The notes: a model not told the origin generated them from the letters alone. Shown: positions 15,619-25,085, counted from the stretch's first letter. The stretch is DNA of 40,713 nucleotides from an uncultured Bacteroidales bacterium (GCA_903959905.1 CAJBYO010000092.1:1-40713); one strand, 5' to 3'. Program-made: numbers and translations.

Positions 15619-16389
15619 TTACTCCCATTTTTTTAACATATGGATCAACGCTTCATTGTCTTTCCTGTTATAAAGCAACCCCTCCTTCTTGAAGGCTTCA
15701 AATCCTTCGGGACCATGCCTGAGCAGGTAATGTGATGATTTCGCAAGTTTGATGTACTTCTTTGCATTCACCATGTCTTTTTTATAGTAATACGTAAGCG
15801 CCATCCCCAGCATGGCGTCCACCAGCAAAGGCTGAAGCGCGAGGGCAGTATTGAAATTCCTCAAAGCAGACTCAGAATTGCCTGTGGCAAGGTAACAGAA
15901 TCCAAGGTTGTCATACACAGTAGGATTACCGGGGTAAAGCTCAAGAACCTTGAGATAGAAACTGATCGCTTTGACGTACTCCTCTGCTTTCACATAAATT
16001 TCACTGACCATGTTGATGTAACTTGCATTGGTCGGTTCAATCTCATAGGCCCTGATGAGGTCGTTAACCGCCCCCTTATAATCGGCTGAGATATGCTGTT
16101 TCGCAATGCCACGGTTGTAGTAAGAGCCCGCATCATTTGAATCAAGTTCAATGCAACGGGTATAGTCATCAATGGCGCCCGGGATATCACCCTGCCTGAG
16201 TTTGACGCTCGCCCTGCAGTAATATGCTGCACCCGGATCACTTTCAGTCGTGATACTGATGGTAAAACACCTGATCTGCTCTGCCGGGTCAGTGGCTTCA
16301 ATCCCCTTCTGAAACCAGTCGGTATCCTGTGCGCGGAGCATCACCGGGATCAGCAGGATACTGAGGAGCAATGCAACCGGTATTCTCAT
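15619..16389 (-). CDS. Secreted TPR protein
   Basis: 256 residues. It has a type I signal peptide (MRIPVALLLSILLIPVMLRAQ), then about five or six tetratricopeptide repeats over residues 30-225. Repeat cores include AAYYCRASVKLRQGDIPGAI, GSYYNRGIAKQHISADYKGA, TVYDNLGFCYLATGNSESAL and AMLGMALTYYYKKDMVNAKK. It probably works as a periplasmic or outer-membrane-facing protein-interaction scaffold. It lies 79 nt upstream of birA and 69 nt downstream of a second TPR protein gene of the same style. No specific partner can be named. Confidence 0.85.
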   Translation of the reverse strand: MRIPVALLLSILLIPVMLRAQDTDWFQKGIEATDPAEQIRCFTISITTESDPGAAYYCRASVKLRQGDIPGAIDDYTRCIELDSNDAGSYYNRGIAKQHISADYKGAVNDLIRAYEIEPTNASYINMVSEIYVKAEEYVKAISFYLKVLELYPGNPTVYDNLGFCYLATGNSESALRNFNTALALQPLLVDAMLGMALTYYYKKDMVNAKKYIKLAKSSHYLLRHGPEGFEAFKKEGLLYNRKDNEALIHMLKKWE

Positions 16390-16458
16390 AACTGTATGGT
16401 TTTTATGATGTAATTTACAAAAAACCTGGCCTTTGTCAACCGCAGCCGGTGCCTGTTA

Positions 16459-16929
16459 TTACTTGCAATACTCACTGATTGCCTCTTTTGCGTCTGAAGA
16501 GCCCAATTCTATTGCTATTCTGAAATCAGAACACGCACTGTCAGCCTGGTGGGATTCAATCCTGGCCATGGCCCTGCTGAAAAAAGCCTCTTTGTAAACA
16601 GGGTTAATCTGGATGGCCCGTGTATAATCATCGATCTCACTCGCAAAAGAGGTAGGGTTCCACCCGGGATTTTTTGATTTTGGCTGGCCGCTTATAAATG
16701 CGATCCCAACAGCATTGATGCGCACTGCCCTTTTTGCGATACCTCTTTGATAATACACAGAAGCGTTTAATGAGTCATATTTCACTGCATCGTTGAAAAA
16801 TTCAAGCGCATGCAGGTAGTCATGTTTTTCATAGGCAGCTTTTCCTTTGTTCAGGGACCTGGTTGCCCTGCTGGCACATCCAGAACTGATCAGCGTTACG
16901 GCGAACACAAGATAAATCAGTTTTCTCAT
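16459..16929 (-). CDS. TPR lipoprotein
   Basis: 156 residues from ATG 16929; a longer frame to 17022 would run into the upstream gene. Lipobox ISSGC (Cys18) marks a lipoprotein. Two or three TPR units follow: SLNKGKAAYEKHDYLHALEF, ASVYYQRGIAKRAV and EAFFSRAMARIESHQADSAC. The phrase EIDDYTRAIQINP closely parallels AIDDYTRCIELDS in the neighbouring TPR protein, suggesting common ancestry of the pair. It lies 17 nt downstream of a small membrane protein gene. Confidence 0.85.
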   Translation of the reverse strand: MRKLIYLVFAVTLISSGCASRATRSLNKGKAAYEKHDYLHALEFFNDAVKYDSLNASVYYQRGIAKRAVRINAVGIAFISGQPKSKNPGWNPTSFASEIDDYTRAIQINPVYKEAFFSRAMARIESHQADSACSDFRIAIELGSSDAKEAISEYCK

Positions 16930-16946
16930 GATTGAATGATTAAATT

Positions 16947-17255
16947 TCAAGTCTTTGCTTTCCCTTTTACAAAAATGGAAATGACCAGGCCGGCTGCAAC
17001 TAAGATACTGGCAAACACCCACCTGGTTCCTTCCATGGGAACCACCATCAACGGCTGGAAAATTACAGCCAGTCCAAGGTATACGATGACTACAGGGAAT
17101 TGTTTCCTTTCATAGGAATACCATGCAAGAATGGCAAAACCCACCACCGAGATGAACCGTATTAACTGGAAATAGCCAAAAGGCAACTGCAGGAGGCAGA
17201 TCAGCAAAAGGCAGGAAATGGAAATTTTTATCAGGGTCTCTGTGGATGGTTTCAT
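16947..17255 (-). CDS. Small membrane protein, DUF6804-like
   Basis: 102 residues from ATG 17255. A longer frame starts at 17327 but has no membrane-protein-like N-terminus. Three or four hydrophobic helices are visible: about 8-27 (ISISCLLLICLLQLPFG), 30-47, 52-70 (FPVVIVYLGLAVIFQPL) and 78-97 (VFASILVAAGLVISIFV). The pattern PFGYFQLIRFISVVGFAILAWYS and the ending IFQPL resemble the DUF6804 family as I remember it; this needs a profile search to confirm. Function unknown. It is probably the first gene of the run that ends with birA. Confidence 0.75.
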   Translation of the reverse strand: MKPSTETLIKISISCLLLICLLQLPFGYFQLIRFISVVGFAILAWYSYERKQFPVVIVYLGLAVIFQPLMVVPMEGTRWVFASILVAAGLVISIFVKGKAKT

Positions 17256-17400
17256 ATCAAATGGGGGTGATACGGCGCAAGGCTGAATGATGCTGCAAGA
17301 TAGTATTTTTTTCACCAAGATAAACAAGTACCTGTTGACCGGTGTGCACCGGAATTTCTATATGTTGCGAGAGAGTAGGGAGTGGTGCAATGATTGCGTA

Positions 17401-17440
17401 CAAAACAAAAGGGTTTCAGATTTTTATTCTCTGAAACCCT
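17401..17440 (-). terminator. Intrinsic terminator of the tRNA-Pro transcript
   Basis: A perfect 11-bp stem (AGGGTTTCAGA, 17410-17420, with 17430-17440) around a 9-nt loop. On the minus strand it is followed by TTTTGTTTTG. It lies just downstream of tRNA-Pro. Confidence 0.8.
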
Positions 17441-17452
17441 TGATTTTACTGG

Positions 17453-17527
17453 TCGGGGTAGCAAGATTCGAACTTGCGACCTCCTGCTCCCAAAGCAGGC
17501 GCGATAACCGTGCTACGCTATACCCCG
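17453..17527 (-). tRNA. tRNA-Pro (anticodon UGG)
   Basis: 75 nt with a full cloverleaf: acceptor CGGGGTA/TACCCCG, anticodon stem CCTGC/GCAGG around loop TTTGGGA (anticodon TGG at 17490-17492), and T-stem GCAAG/CTTGC with loop TTCGAAT. The discriminator A is followed by an encoded CCA (17450-17452). Confidence 0.95.
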
Positions 17528-17605
17528 AAAATAATGTACGAATGACAAATTACGAGTGACGAATGTGTGTTGGCAATCTATTATCGTCAAACCTCAGAAT
17601 CGTTG

Positions 17606-17613
17606 CAAATGTA
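17606..17613 (-). promoter_or_regulatory. Bacteroidota -7 element upstream of tRNA-Pro
   Basis: Minus-strand TACATTTG (TAnnTTTG), 79 nt upstream of the tRNA 5' end. No well-spaced -33 element is seen, so this is tentative. Between it and the tRNA lies a degenerate TACGAATGAC-type repeat. Confidence 0.4.
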
Positions 17614-17671
17614 AGGATTTATGAGGACAATCGTAATGTTTAATTTTTATTCCTGCTTTATTTTAATTCAG

Positions 17672-17758
17672 CGGAGAAGGGGGGATTCGAACCCCCGGTA
17701 CAGTTTCCCGTACGACAGTTTAGCAAACTGTTGGTTTCAGCCACTCACCCACCTCTCC
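17672..17758 (-). tRNA. tRNA-Ser (anticodon GCU)
   Basis: 87 nt class II tRNA: acceptor GGAGAGG/CTTCTCC, anticodon stem ACAGT/ACTGT around loop TTGCTAA (anticodon GCT), a long variable arm (TACGGGAAACTGTA) as expected for serine, and T-loop TTCGAAT on a GGGGG/CCCCC stem. CCA is not encoded. Confidence 0.95.
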
Positions 17759-17787
17759 AATCCATTAATTCCCTTTTAAAAGGGCTG

Positions 17788-17819
17788 CAAAGATAGAAAA
17801 TACCTTTCAGACAAACAAA
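17788..17819 (-). promoter_or_regulatory. Bacteroidota promoter of tRNA-Ser
   Basis: Minus-strand TTTG (17816-17819), 20-nt spacer, then TATCTTTG (17788-17795), a full match to TTTG-N20-TAnnTTTG. The tRNA begins 30 nt downstream. Confidence 0.7.
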
Positions 17820-17923
17820 AAAAACACTACAGCGAATTGTAATTAATTTCAGACTTCAACGACCTGATTATGTGCACAATTCAGAGAACAAAAGCTATCA
17901 TGATACTTTCCTGAATAAAAAAA

Positions 17924-18062
17924 GAGGTTGTATCAAAAGGCAATCACTTATAAAAACCGCAGAGACGCAGAGAAGCAAAGAAGGTTGAACAATATCATGA
18001 TCAATACCAAAATTCTTTGCGCCTCTGCGCCTCTGCAGTTAAAAAAACTTTGACCCAACCTC
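17924..18062. repeat. Large composite inverted repeat (CTCTGCG type)
   Basis: Two nested arm pairs. The inner pair is 17955-17982 (AACCGCAGAGACGCAGAG and following) with 18013-18040 (CGCCTCTGCGCCTCTGCAGTT region). The outer pair is 17924-17939 (GAGGTTGTATCAAAAG) with 18049-18062 (CTTTGACCCAACCTC, imperfect). It lies just past the stop of the 18095 gene and may terminate that transcript. The rest of the 17759-18094 gap holds only the tRNA-Ser promoter and AT-rich sequence. Confidence 0.65.
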
Positions 18063-18094
18063 AATTTATCAGGCCAGTGATTGCTGAATGCGTG

Positions 18095-21000
18095 CTATCT
18101 GGTAATAACCAGCTTCAGTGATTCACCTTTGCCGCCTGACATTAATTTCACAAAGTAAAGTCCGGGGGACATGTTACGGACCTCAAGGTAATGGTTGCGT
18201 TCATCCTGGTACCAGGTTGTAAGCACCTTTTCACCGCGCATATTCAGGATGTCAACCTGTACATTACCGGTTGGCTCACTACCCTTGTGGGAGATGGTAA
18301 ATGCACCTGTGGTCGGATTCGGGTAGATGGAGAACATCTGACTACCTGCAACAGGCAATGGCTGAGCCTCTTCTTCCCCTGCAACAACCGAGACCATGGC
18401 TGGCGGTAAACTGCCGCAATAGGCGTTGGTCGTGGTGATATACCCGTGCATGTATCCGCCCGACATCACCCTTGTTCCCGGCAGGTAAGAAATCTTCACC
18501 CCTGCGATCATGGTCACGCTGGCACCGGCCTGAACAACGAATGTGGTTGCACCTCCGGCCACGGTGATGGTATTGGATGCATCAAAACAGAGCGAAAGCG
18601 GCGATGGAACATTCCCGGTAACAGTCGTGTTGGTGTTCACAATGATCATGGTTACCGTGTTGGATGTTGCCGGATTTCCTAACGGACAGGCGTAATTGGA
18701 TGTCATCACACATTTCACCTGGTCATTGTTTGAAGGCACATATGAATAGGTGGGCAACCCGGTTCCCACATTGGCGCCATTCACTTTCCACTGGTATGAA
18801 GGGATTGAACCACCGTTAACCGGTGAGGCTGTAAATGTCACAAAGCTGCCCGGAGGCGAAGGATTGGCTGATGCAGAAACATTCACAATAACCGGCAGTA
18901 CAGGGTTTACCGTAACAGGGATACTGCTTGTAACTACAGTTCCAAGGAAATCCGTAACAGTAACGCTGTAGGTGGTGGTCGCAAGCGGAGAAGCAACCGG
19001 GTTGATGATAGCCGGGTTTGACAAGCTCCCTGCAGGGCTCCATGCATAGGTAAACGGGCCCCATCCGCCGATGCGGTTAACATTCAGCTGGGTGGAAGAT
19101 CCGGCACAGATGGCTGCCGGAGTGGCTGTTGCCGTTGCTGTCATCGTAGCTACCCAGTCAACAAGGTTGAAGGCGTCTGAATCAAATGACTCTCCTCCGT
19201 AACCGCCGGTGTAATCCACAAAATAGACATGGCCTGAATTTACCGTTTTAGAAACGTTGAACGCACCTCCCCAGGTATTGGCGGGGAAATTGGCATTATG
19301 AATGGTCAGCACCTGGTTGTTGTTGATGGTAAGCAGCGTGCCTGCGGCAGCTCCATCCTGGAAGGTACAACCCTTGAACGGGTGGGCAGGATCAACAGCT
19401 GCTCCTGCAGCAACATTGACACCACTTACGCCCATATTTTTGAAGATACCATAATCTGCAGCGATGGTAGCACCGGCATTTATGTTCAGTGCATACCTGG
19501 CTGAAGAAACATTGGCCCGGATTGTTGCCGGGTTGGCACTGGTACCAAGAACCTCAAGACGGCCGCCTGCATTCACATTCAGGTTTTTCGTATTGAGAAG
19601 AACCAGTTCAGAAGAAGGGCTCATGGTCAGAATTCCCGGGTTTTCTACTGCCACATCACCGGCTACGACCAGCTGGTGACCGTTCAGCCGGTATGACCCC
19701 GCGTTTACAGTGAGATTTCCGCCCAGTTGACAACTTACATTGGAAGCCTGACTGACATAATAACCAGCGGGCTTGTTCACAAGAATGTTTCGAAAATACC
19801 CTAATGCCGCTGAATACGTCAGCGTGGACCACTTGTAGCCATAAAACTCAACAGTGTTTGACATGGCCGTGGTTAAAAATGCCCCGGTGGCAGAAACAAA
19901 AAAGTCGCCCGACAGAGAGTGTATCAAACCGGAAACATTATCCTCCCAGGTTCCATTCGTAATAAGGATACTGTTGTTGAGGCTGGTATTATCAGCCGGC
20001 CTGAATTTCCCCGATGTTTTATCAACTATCAGGGTACTGAAAAACTCAAACGAATTTGCCGTTGACATGATCTGGTCGAGGGTTCCGTTGAATGTAACTA
20101 TTGATGCAAGCCCGGGATAAAATCCAAGCAGGGTTGTGGATGATGTATTTCCATCCGTCCAGTTCTTTCCAACATTTACCAAAACAGGGGAAGCGTCGCT
20201 TATGTTGAGCCCGGAGCCCAGGTCGAGTGTAACATTTCCCAAAACAGATAAATTGGCGGGATAGTTTATCTCCATCGTTCCGTCAATCAGATGCAGGTCG
20301 TTTAAACACCACACATTCTGAAGCAATTGTAAACCGCCGAGTGCAGCATAGGTCTTATTCATGTTCAGGTTGTAGAAGGTTTCAGTAGAGATTACATCTG
20401 ATGCAGCTGCACCGTCAAACACGACAGTACCTATCCCTTCAGTAAAAGCTGCTGCACCGACAGTATTGTTCCAGTTGCCCTCCACATTCAGCGTCGCAGT
20501 TCCGCCATTGAGTACACCTGATTGAATGGTAACATTGCCATTGATGTCGGCAGCAGTAGATACATTCACTGTATTTGACATCGGAGCATCAGTTACGGTG
20601 TTTGTTTCCCTGTTGCGAATGACAGAATGTGAACCCGTGCCACTGTTATCTGCAAGGACAGCTTTGTTGATGACGACATTTCTGACATATCCGCCATTCA
20701 GGGTGTACAAGCTGCCATCGGTAGCCCCGTAAAACTCAACTGTACCACCATCCGGGGTATAATCGGCACGGTTCACACCAAACCCGCGTGAGGTCCTGAT
20801 TGTACCGCCTGTGATGGCCTCAGAAAAGGTCACTGCACCTGTATTGTATACATAGACCCCGACATCCTTGAAGTCAAGAACACCGGCAGACATGGTGATA
20901 CTTCCGTTTGTTGTAAACGGCCAGAAGCTGTCGATGCCTGAACCACCGTATACATTGAAATTCCCTCCAAGAACATAGAGGTTCCCGTTGAGGTCAACAT

Positions 21001-22114
21001 AACCGTCTGTATTGTGGAGGTTTATTGTTCCACCGGCATTTACATAGTAGTTACCATAAAGACCGTTATCAACAAGGTCGTTGGCTGTGAACGATCCTGC
21101 AAGCACATCCACGGCACCGGCTGTCCAGTCATAAGCGGCACAGATTACATTTGTTCCGTTCATCCTGAAAGCGCCGCCAAGCGACTTATCAACCTCAAGA
21201 ATATTGAATGTTTCATTGGAACAATACTGATGATAGTTGCCCCCGTTGAAAACAACCTTGCCGGTACCTTCATTAAAAGCACCGGTACCCACGTTGTTAT
21301 CCCAGTTGCCCCCGATCAGGATCGGATAGGAGCCTGCCACCAGCGAACCACTGTTAATGGTGAGGTCAGCATGAACCCTGAGTGAATCACCCATTGTGAC
21401 TGCTCCAGTAGAACTGATAACAAGATTATTAAAGTAATCTCCTGTATTCAGGTTAACATTGTGCGTGGTGCCATCAAAGATGAATGTACCGTAAGGGCAA
21501 TATATATGACCTGAATTATTAAGCTGTCCTTTGAGCACAACCGGTACAGTTGTATTGGAATAAAAAACACTTGTTGCAGCGCCATTGTTGTAAAAGCCGT
21601 TAATTTTAAGTGTGTCCGTTGATGCAACGCTTAACTGGAAATAACCAGCAGTTTTTGAATTGATTACGTGGTTAAAGTGACAGTTTGTCTCATAACTGCG
21701 GATCAGGGATGTTGCGGCACCCTCAAAGTAGACATATCCATTCGCCAGCTGCGCCTGCGAACCGTCCCTGAACTCCCAGTTCCCGTCCACATGAAATTCG
21801 CCAGCAAGGATATTGGCGTTGGAACCCGGTTCCCATATAACAGCTCCTGTCACAAAGAAATCAGCATTGACGTTGGTCTCTTCTGCCAGTCCGTAGATAT
21901 ACATGCTTCCTGAAACATACAGGTCGTTCGCACCTACGCTGAGCTTGGCACCTGCACCAATAGTTATGTCAGCGCAATTGCCAACAGCTGCGGCAACAAT
22001 CGGGTAATAGATGTACCCGGTATTGATCGTTACATCTTCGCCAGTCGTCGGAACATGTTCCAGCGACCAGTTCATCGGGTTCTCCCAGGCATTGCTGACT
22101 TGACCCACCCACAC
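18095..22114 (-). repeat. Shared chassis, copy 1 (in S8 protease gene)
   Basis: Coding block starting at VWVGQVSNAWENPMNWS and running to the sorting domain, about 1340 codons. It parallels 25127-29152 module by module at nearly equal length. Landmarks in order are NTGDYFNN, GGNYHQYCSNETF, AADINGNVTIQSGVL, GKNWTDGNTS, FKGCTFQDG, NTWGG and GHVYFVDYTGG. Many short strands with NLTINSG / LNVNAGG turns suggest a beta-solenoid-like fibre; that is inference. Confidence 0.75.
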
Positions 22115-24709
22115 ATTGGGAACCGCAGCGGTGATGTTCAGGTTGTAATCTTCAACCTCTCCGTAAGTGGTGGATCCACAGGGATCAAGGGCACCTGTGT
22201 AAGTTATCCTGACACGCATGGTGCAGTTGCCATAAGGCTGGCCAACCGGTGGAATAATGGCAGCCGTATACGGACCAACACCCGGGGTTGTTGCAACGGT
22301 CATTTGTTCACCGGCATCATAAAAACTGCCGTTCCTGTTCCAGTCAACCCATACGCCGCACTGATCAGAGGAATAGTACGGTGAGCCATTTGTTACAGTG
22401 ACATGTACAATACCATTAACAGGTAAATCTGTTGATTCAGTTCCGGTGTAATCGGTATAGTTGTTACAACCTGTAGTGTTATCAATGGTTCCGGCCTGCA
22501 CCCGGCTGATATGTTCAACACAGCCGCCGCTTGCCGCACAGCCTGAAGTGACTTTTATCGTATAGTCTTCCGTTTCACCGTAGGATGCATTACCGCAGGC
22601 AACTGTAGAGATATAGCCCAATCGCACGCGCATGGTTGTGTAGCCGGACAAAGCTGTCATCGGGGTGGGAATGCTGACAGAATAGGTGGGGCCAGCGCCT
22701 GAACCCAGGGCAAACTCCTCCCCGGAATCTGCAAAATCGCCATCCTGGTTCCAGTCAACCCATGCTTTACCGAGATCGCTTGCAAAACCGCTGCCAACCG
22801 TAACAGTCAGCGTTTCACTTGTTCCTTTGATCATCGTGTTCACCATGCCTGTGAAATCACCAAAACCTCCCGGCGACCTGCCGGTGGTGTTATTAATGGT
22901 TCCCATCACGACATGACTGATATATTCATAAGTGTTAAAAGTGGTCCTGGCGCTGCAATAGTTGTCAACAGGCGGTGTGGTCATACCGGTGATGATCAGC
23001 GCATAAGCCTGCGATCCACCTGAAAGCACTCCACTGTGGTTAACCCTTACGGTATAATACCCGGCAGTGGGGGTAAGCATGTTCACAGTTTCAACATTAT
23101 CCCTGTTATTATCGCCTTTTGTTGCAGCTGCTGAAGGTGATGCAGGGTTCAGTATCCAGGGAAAATTTGTAGCAGTTCCGATTACCCGCACATCAAGATT
23201 ATTCACCAGCATCAGGGTGGTGGGGTTCAGCGATGCAGCAGGCGGGGTGCCGGCAGGATCAGTCCAGCAAAGGGTTACATTGATTGGCGTTGTGCCATTT
23301 GAATAATAAGTATAGTCGGTAGTCTGGCCATTCACAAGGGTTGCCTGTACAATTAAACCGCCCTGGGTATTGTCGGAGGTGATCAGGTTTGCTGCTCCCA
23401 GTGCATTCATCAATCCATGGCCGTTCTGATAGTCGGGGCCATTGGCTGCACCGGCTTCATTGGCTGTATTGATCACAAGGCCTTTCAATGCGGCCGAACT
23501 CATGACTCCGCCTTTCAGCGATTTGTAGTGTTCCTGTAAAAGAATAAGTGAACCGGTCACATTGGGGGTGGCCATGGATGTTCCGTCAAGTGTGGTATAG
23601 GAAGTATTGCTGGCATCTGAGGTGGAATACACACCAACGCCATTGGCCACGAGGTCAGGTTTTATACGTCCGTCATCGGTAGGGCCCCAGCTGCTGAAGG
23701 TACTCTGCACAACATTAGCAGGTGTCGTCCATCCGCCCGGGATATCCTCGACAGCTCCGACAGTTAAGATATTTTTCGGAACACCGTGCTGGTCGATGCA
23801 ATCGTAACCGTCGGCACCGCCATCAGCAGGACGGGCTGCATTTGAAAACACCCATGCGGCCCCGTTCCATATATAGTGGCCACCAGTGTAAGAATCATTG
23901 CGGTCATTACCGGAAGCCTTAACGATCAGATAATTAGGCGCATCAAATGCAATCTGATCCCATTCCTGGGCTGAAGTGTCATAAAATCCAAAGAGATAAT
24001 CTTCTGTTGTGCTGATAGTTGTATTTCCATACCAGTACATATTACCACTGCTGCTGGTCCAACCGCGATTCCAGCCGTACGAGTGGTTTGACAGGGTCAG
24101 CCCACCGGAGGCTTCGCTTGCCATTTCGGTATTGTCGTTGGTCCATTCATAGGCATGCATGATGGCTTCGGTCGCCATTCCATGAGCTGCAGCCGTCTGG
24201 CCTTCTGCAAGGATGGTGCCTGCCACATGGGTTGAATGGTAGCTTGTGGCAATCGGGCCATCCATCTGTGTAACCCTGGTGCCGGCTCCGTTATTAAATT
24301 CCTGATGGGTGGTCAACACACCGCCGCCGTCCCATTCGCCTACCAGGTAGCCGCTTCCCGTGAGGTTAAGCCCGCTGGTACCTCCAACATAGATTTTGTT
24401 GGTATTCGTGGTTTTGGCTGCGTTGACGTTGGTGGTTGAGTAAGACTGGGGAAATCCAAACTGGTCAATGTACTGAATTTCACTGACTCCTTCAGGTGAT
24501 TCCTGGCGGATATTCCACCCTTTCTCCTTTGCCACGCGTTCAACTTCAGCACGCTGGATAAGCTGTTTCTGTCGAAATGATTCTGCCAGTTTAAGCAGTT
24601 TTTCCTTCTGGGGATCCGGTGAACTGGCAACGCTCCTGTTTTGAGCATAGGTGTAACCAACGCCTGTAAGAACCCATAAAACTACAACGAGTAAAATTTT
24701 TTGCTTCAT
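18095..24709 (-). CDS. Giant T9SS-secreted subtilisin-like (S8) protease with GEVED domains and repetitive chassis
   Basis: 2204 residues from ATG 24709 (MKQKILLVVVLWVLTG signal, cleavage after YAQ); a 30-codon longer frame has no signal at its start. Residues about 120-445 are a peptidase S8 domain: Asp127 in GEWDGGG, His161 in HSTHVAGT, oxyanion Asn268 in ASGND, and Ser378 in DGTSMATP, all intact. Residues about 640-860 hold two GEVED domains (MRVRLGYIS...YGETEDY and MRVRITYTG...YGEVEDY). From residue 866 a chassis of about 1340 residues follows, shared with the two neighbouring giant genes. Ig/PKD-like domains (about 1900-2050), a CFDAS domain and a T9SS type A sorting domain (SIYPNPTTGAF ... 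KLVITR) close it. It would be exported through the T9SS and anchored or released at the cell surface. Confidence 0.92.
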   Translation of the reverse strand: MKQKILLVVVLWVLTGVGYTYAQNRSVASSPDPQKEKLLKLAESFRQKQLIQRAEVERVAKEKGWNIRQESPEGVSEIQYIDQFGFPQSYSTTNVNAAKTTNTNKIYVGGTSGLNLTGSGYLVGEWDGGGVLTTHQEFNNGAGTRVTQMDGPIATSYHSTHVAGTILAEGQTAAAHGMATEAIMHAYEWTNDNTEMASEASGGLTLSNHSYGWNRGWTSSSGNMYWYGNTTISTTEDYLFGFYDTSAQEWDQIAFDAPNYLIVKASGNDRNDSYTGGHYIWNGAAWVFSNAARPADGGADGYDCIDQHGVPKNILTVGAVEDIPGGWTTPANVVQSTFSSWGPTDDGRIKPDLVANGVGVYSTSDASNTSYTTLDGTSMATPNVTGSLILLQEHYKSLKGGVMSSAALKGLVINTANEAGAANGPDYQNGHGLMNALGAANLITSDNTQGGLIVQATLVNGQTTDYTYYSNGTTPINVTLCWTDPAGTPPAASLNPTTLMLVNNLDVRVIGTATNFPWILNPASPSAAATKGDNNRDNVETVNMLTPTAGYYTVRVNHSGVLSGGSQAYALIITGMTTPPVDNYCSARTTFNTYEYISHVVMGTINNTTGRSPGGFGDFTGMVNTMIKGTSETLTVTVGSGFASDLGKAWVDWNQDGDFADSGEEFALGSGAGPTYSVSIPTPMTALSGYTTMRVRLGYISTVACGNASYGETEDYTIKVTSGCAASGGCVEHISRVQAGTIDNTTGCNNYTDYTGTESTDLPVNGIVHVTVTNGSPYYSSDQCGVWVDWNRNGSFYDAGEQMTVATTPGVGPYTAAIIPPVGQPYGNCTMRVRITYTGALDPCGSTTYGEVEDYNLNITAAVPNVWVGQVSNAWENPMNWSLEHVPTTGEDVTINTGYIYYPIVAAAVGNCADITIGAGAKLSVGANDLYVSGSMYIYGLAEETNVNADFFVTGAVIWEPGSNANILAGEFHVDGNWEFRDGSQAQLANGYVYFEGAATSLIRSYETNCHFNHVINSKTAGYFQLSVASTDTLKINGFYNNGAATSVFYSNTTVPVVLKGQLNNSGHIYCPYGTFIFDGTTHNVNLNTGDYFNNLVISSTGAVTMGDSLRVHADLTINSGSLVAGSYPILIGGNWDNNVGTGAFNEGTGKVVFNGGNYHQYCSNETFNILEVDKSLGGAFRMNGTNVICAAYDWTAGAVDVLAGSFTANDLVDNGLYGNYYVNAGGTINLHNTDGYVDLNGNLYVLGGNFNVYGGSGIDSFWPFTTNGSITMSAGVLDFKDVGVYVYNTGAVTFSEAITGGTIRTSRGFGVNRADYTPDGGTVEFYGATDGSLYTLNGGYVRNVVINKAVLADNSGTGSHSVIRNRETNTVTDAPMSNTVNVSTAADINGNVTIQSGVLNGGTATLNVEGNWNNTVGAAAFTEGIGTVVFDGAAASDVISTETFYNLNMNKTYAALGGLQLLQNVWCLNDLHLIDGTMEINYPANLSVLGNVTLDLGSGLNISDASPVLVNVGKNWTDGNTSSTTLLGFYPGLASIVTFNGTLDQIMSTANSFEFFSTLIVDKTSGKFRPADNTSLNNSILITNGTWEDNVSGLIHSLSGDFFVSATGAFLTTAMSNTVEFYGYKWSTLTYSAALGYFRNILVNKPAGYYVSQASNVSCQLGGNLTVNAGSYRLNGHQLVVAGDVAVENPGILTMSPSSELVLLNTKNLNVNAGGRLEVLGTSANPATIRANVSSARYALNINAGATIAADYGIFKNMGVSGVNVAAGAAVDPAHPFKGCTFQDGAAAGTLLTINNNQVLTIHNANFPANTWGGAFNVSKTVNSGHVYFVDYTGGYGGESFDSDAFNLVDWVATMTATATATPAAICAGSSTQLNVNRIGGWGPFTYAWSPAGSLSNPAIINPVASPLATTTYSVTVTDFLGTVVTSSIPVTVNPVLPVIVNVSASANPSPPGSFVTFTASPVNGGSIPSYQWKVNGANVGTGLPTYSYVPSNNDQVKCVMTSNYACPLGNPATSNTVTMIIVNTNTTVTGNVPSPLSLCFDASNTITVAGGATTFVVQAGASVTMIAGVKISYLPGTRVMSGGYMHGYITTTNAYCGSLPPAMVSVVAGEEEAQPLPVAGSQMFSIYPNPTTGAFTISHKGSEPTGNVQVDILNMRGEKVLTTWYQDERNHYLEVRNMSPGLYFVKLMSGGKGESLKLVITR

Positions 24710-24896
24710 AAAAATGGTGTTTGAGTTTGGTTTTGAATCAATTGGTAATGATCTATAATGTTGCACTTCGTTACTGTTAAAGTGCAGAAAAATGCTCAAC
24801 AGGGATCTTTGACTTTATGGTTACACCCCACAAAATCAGGTACGTGAATTTCCAAAACTCATTCAAATATTGTTGTACTATTTTATCATGGAACAG

Positions 24897-24927
24897 CAAA
24901 AGTAATGGAATTATCATGTCAAAACAA
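24897..24927 (-). promoter_or_regulatory. Bacteroidota promoter of the S8 protease gene
   Basis: Minus-strand TTG (24925-24927), 20-nt spacer, TACTTTTG (24897-24904), matching TTG-N20-TAnnTTTG. Transcription would start near 24889, leaving a leader of about 180 nt before ATG 24709. This suggests the gene has its own promoter. The remaining gap holds the inverted repeat at 24995-25080 and the hairpin at 25086-25104. Confidence 0.6.
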
Positions 24928-24994
24928 GTATACATAAAAAAATACACGTGTTAATTCATTAACAATGAGCGTGTTTTAAAAGGAAAGTACCATT

Positions 24995-25080
24995 AAGGAG
25001 GCAGTAGCACTGCATAACGCTCAAAGAGACAACCTTGAAAACTTGTCTCCTTGGGCACTACGCAGTGATACTGCCCTTGT
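24995..25080. repeat. Cruciform-like inverted repeat between two giant genes
   Basis: Arms 24995-25032 and 25043-25080 are imperfect reverse complements. The outer stem is GGCAGTAGCACTGC with GCAGTGATACTGCC, and the inner stem is GAGACAA with TTGTCTC around a 10-nt loop. It lies downstream of the cysteine-peptidase gene and upstream of the S8 gene promoter. Wording such as GGGCACTACG resembles the inverted repeat at 138-230. Confidence 0.7.
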
Positions 25081-25085
25081 ATTCA

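Noticed and set aside
17924..18062. Insertion sequence remnant or tRNA-linked integration site
   Set aside because: No transposase or integrase fragments and no duplicated tRNA 3' end were found. The structure is a plain inverted repeat.
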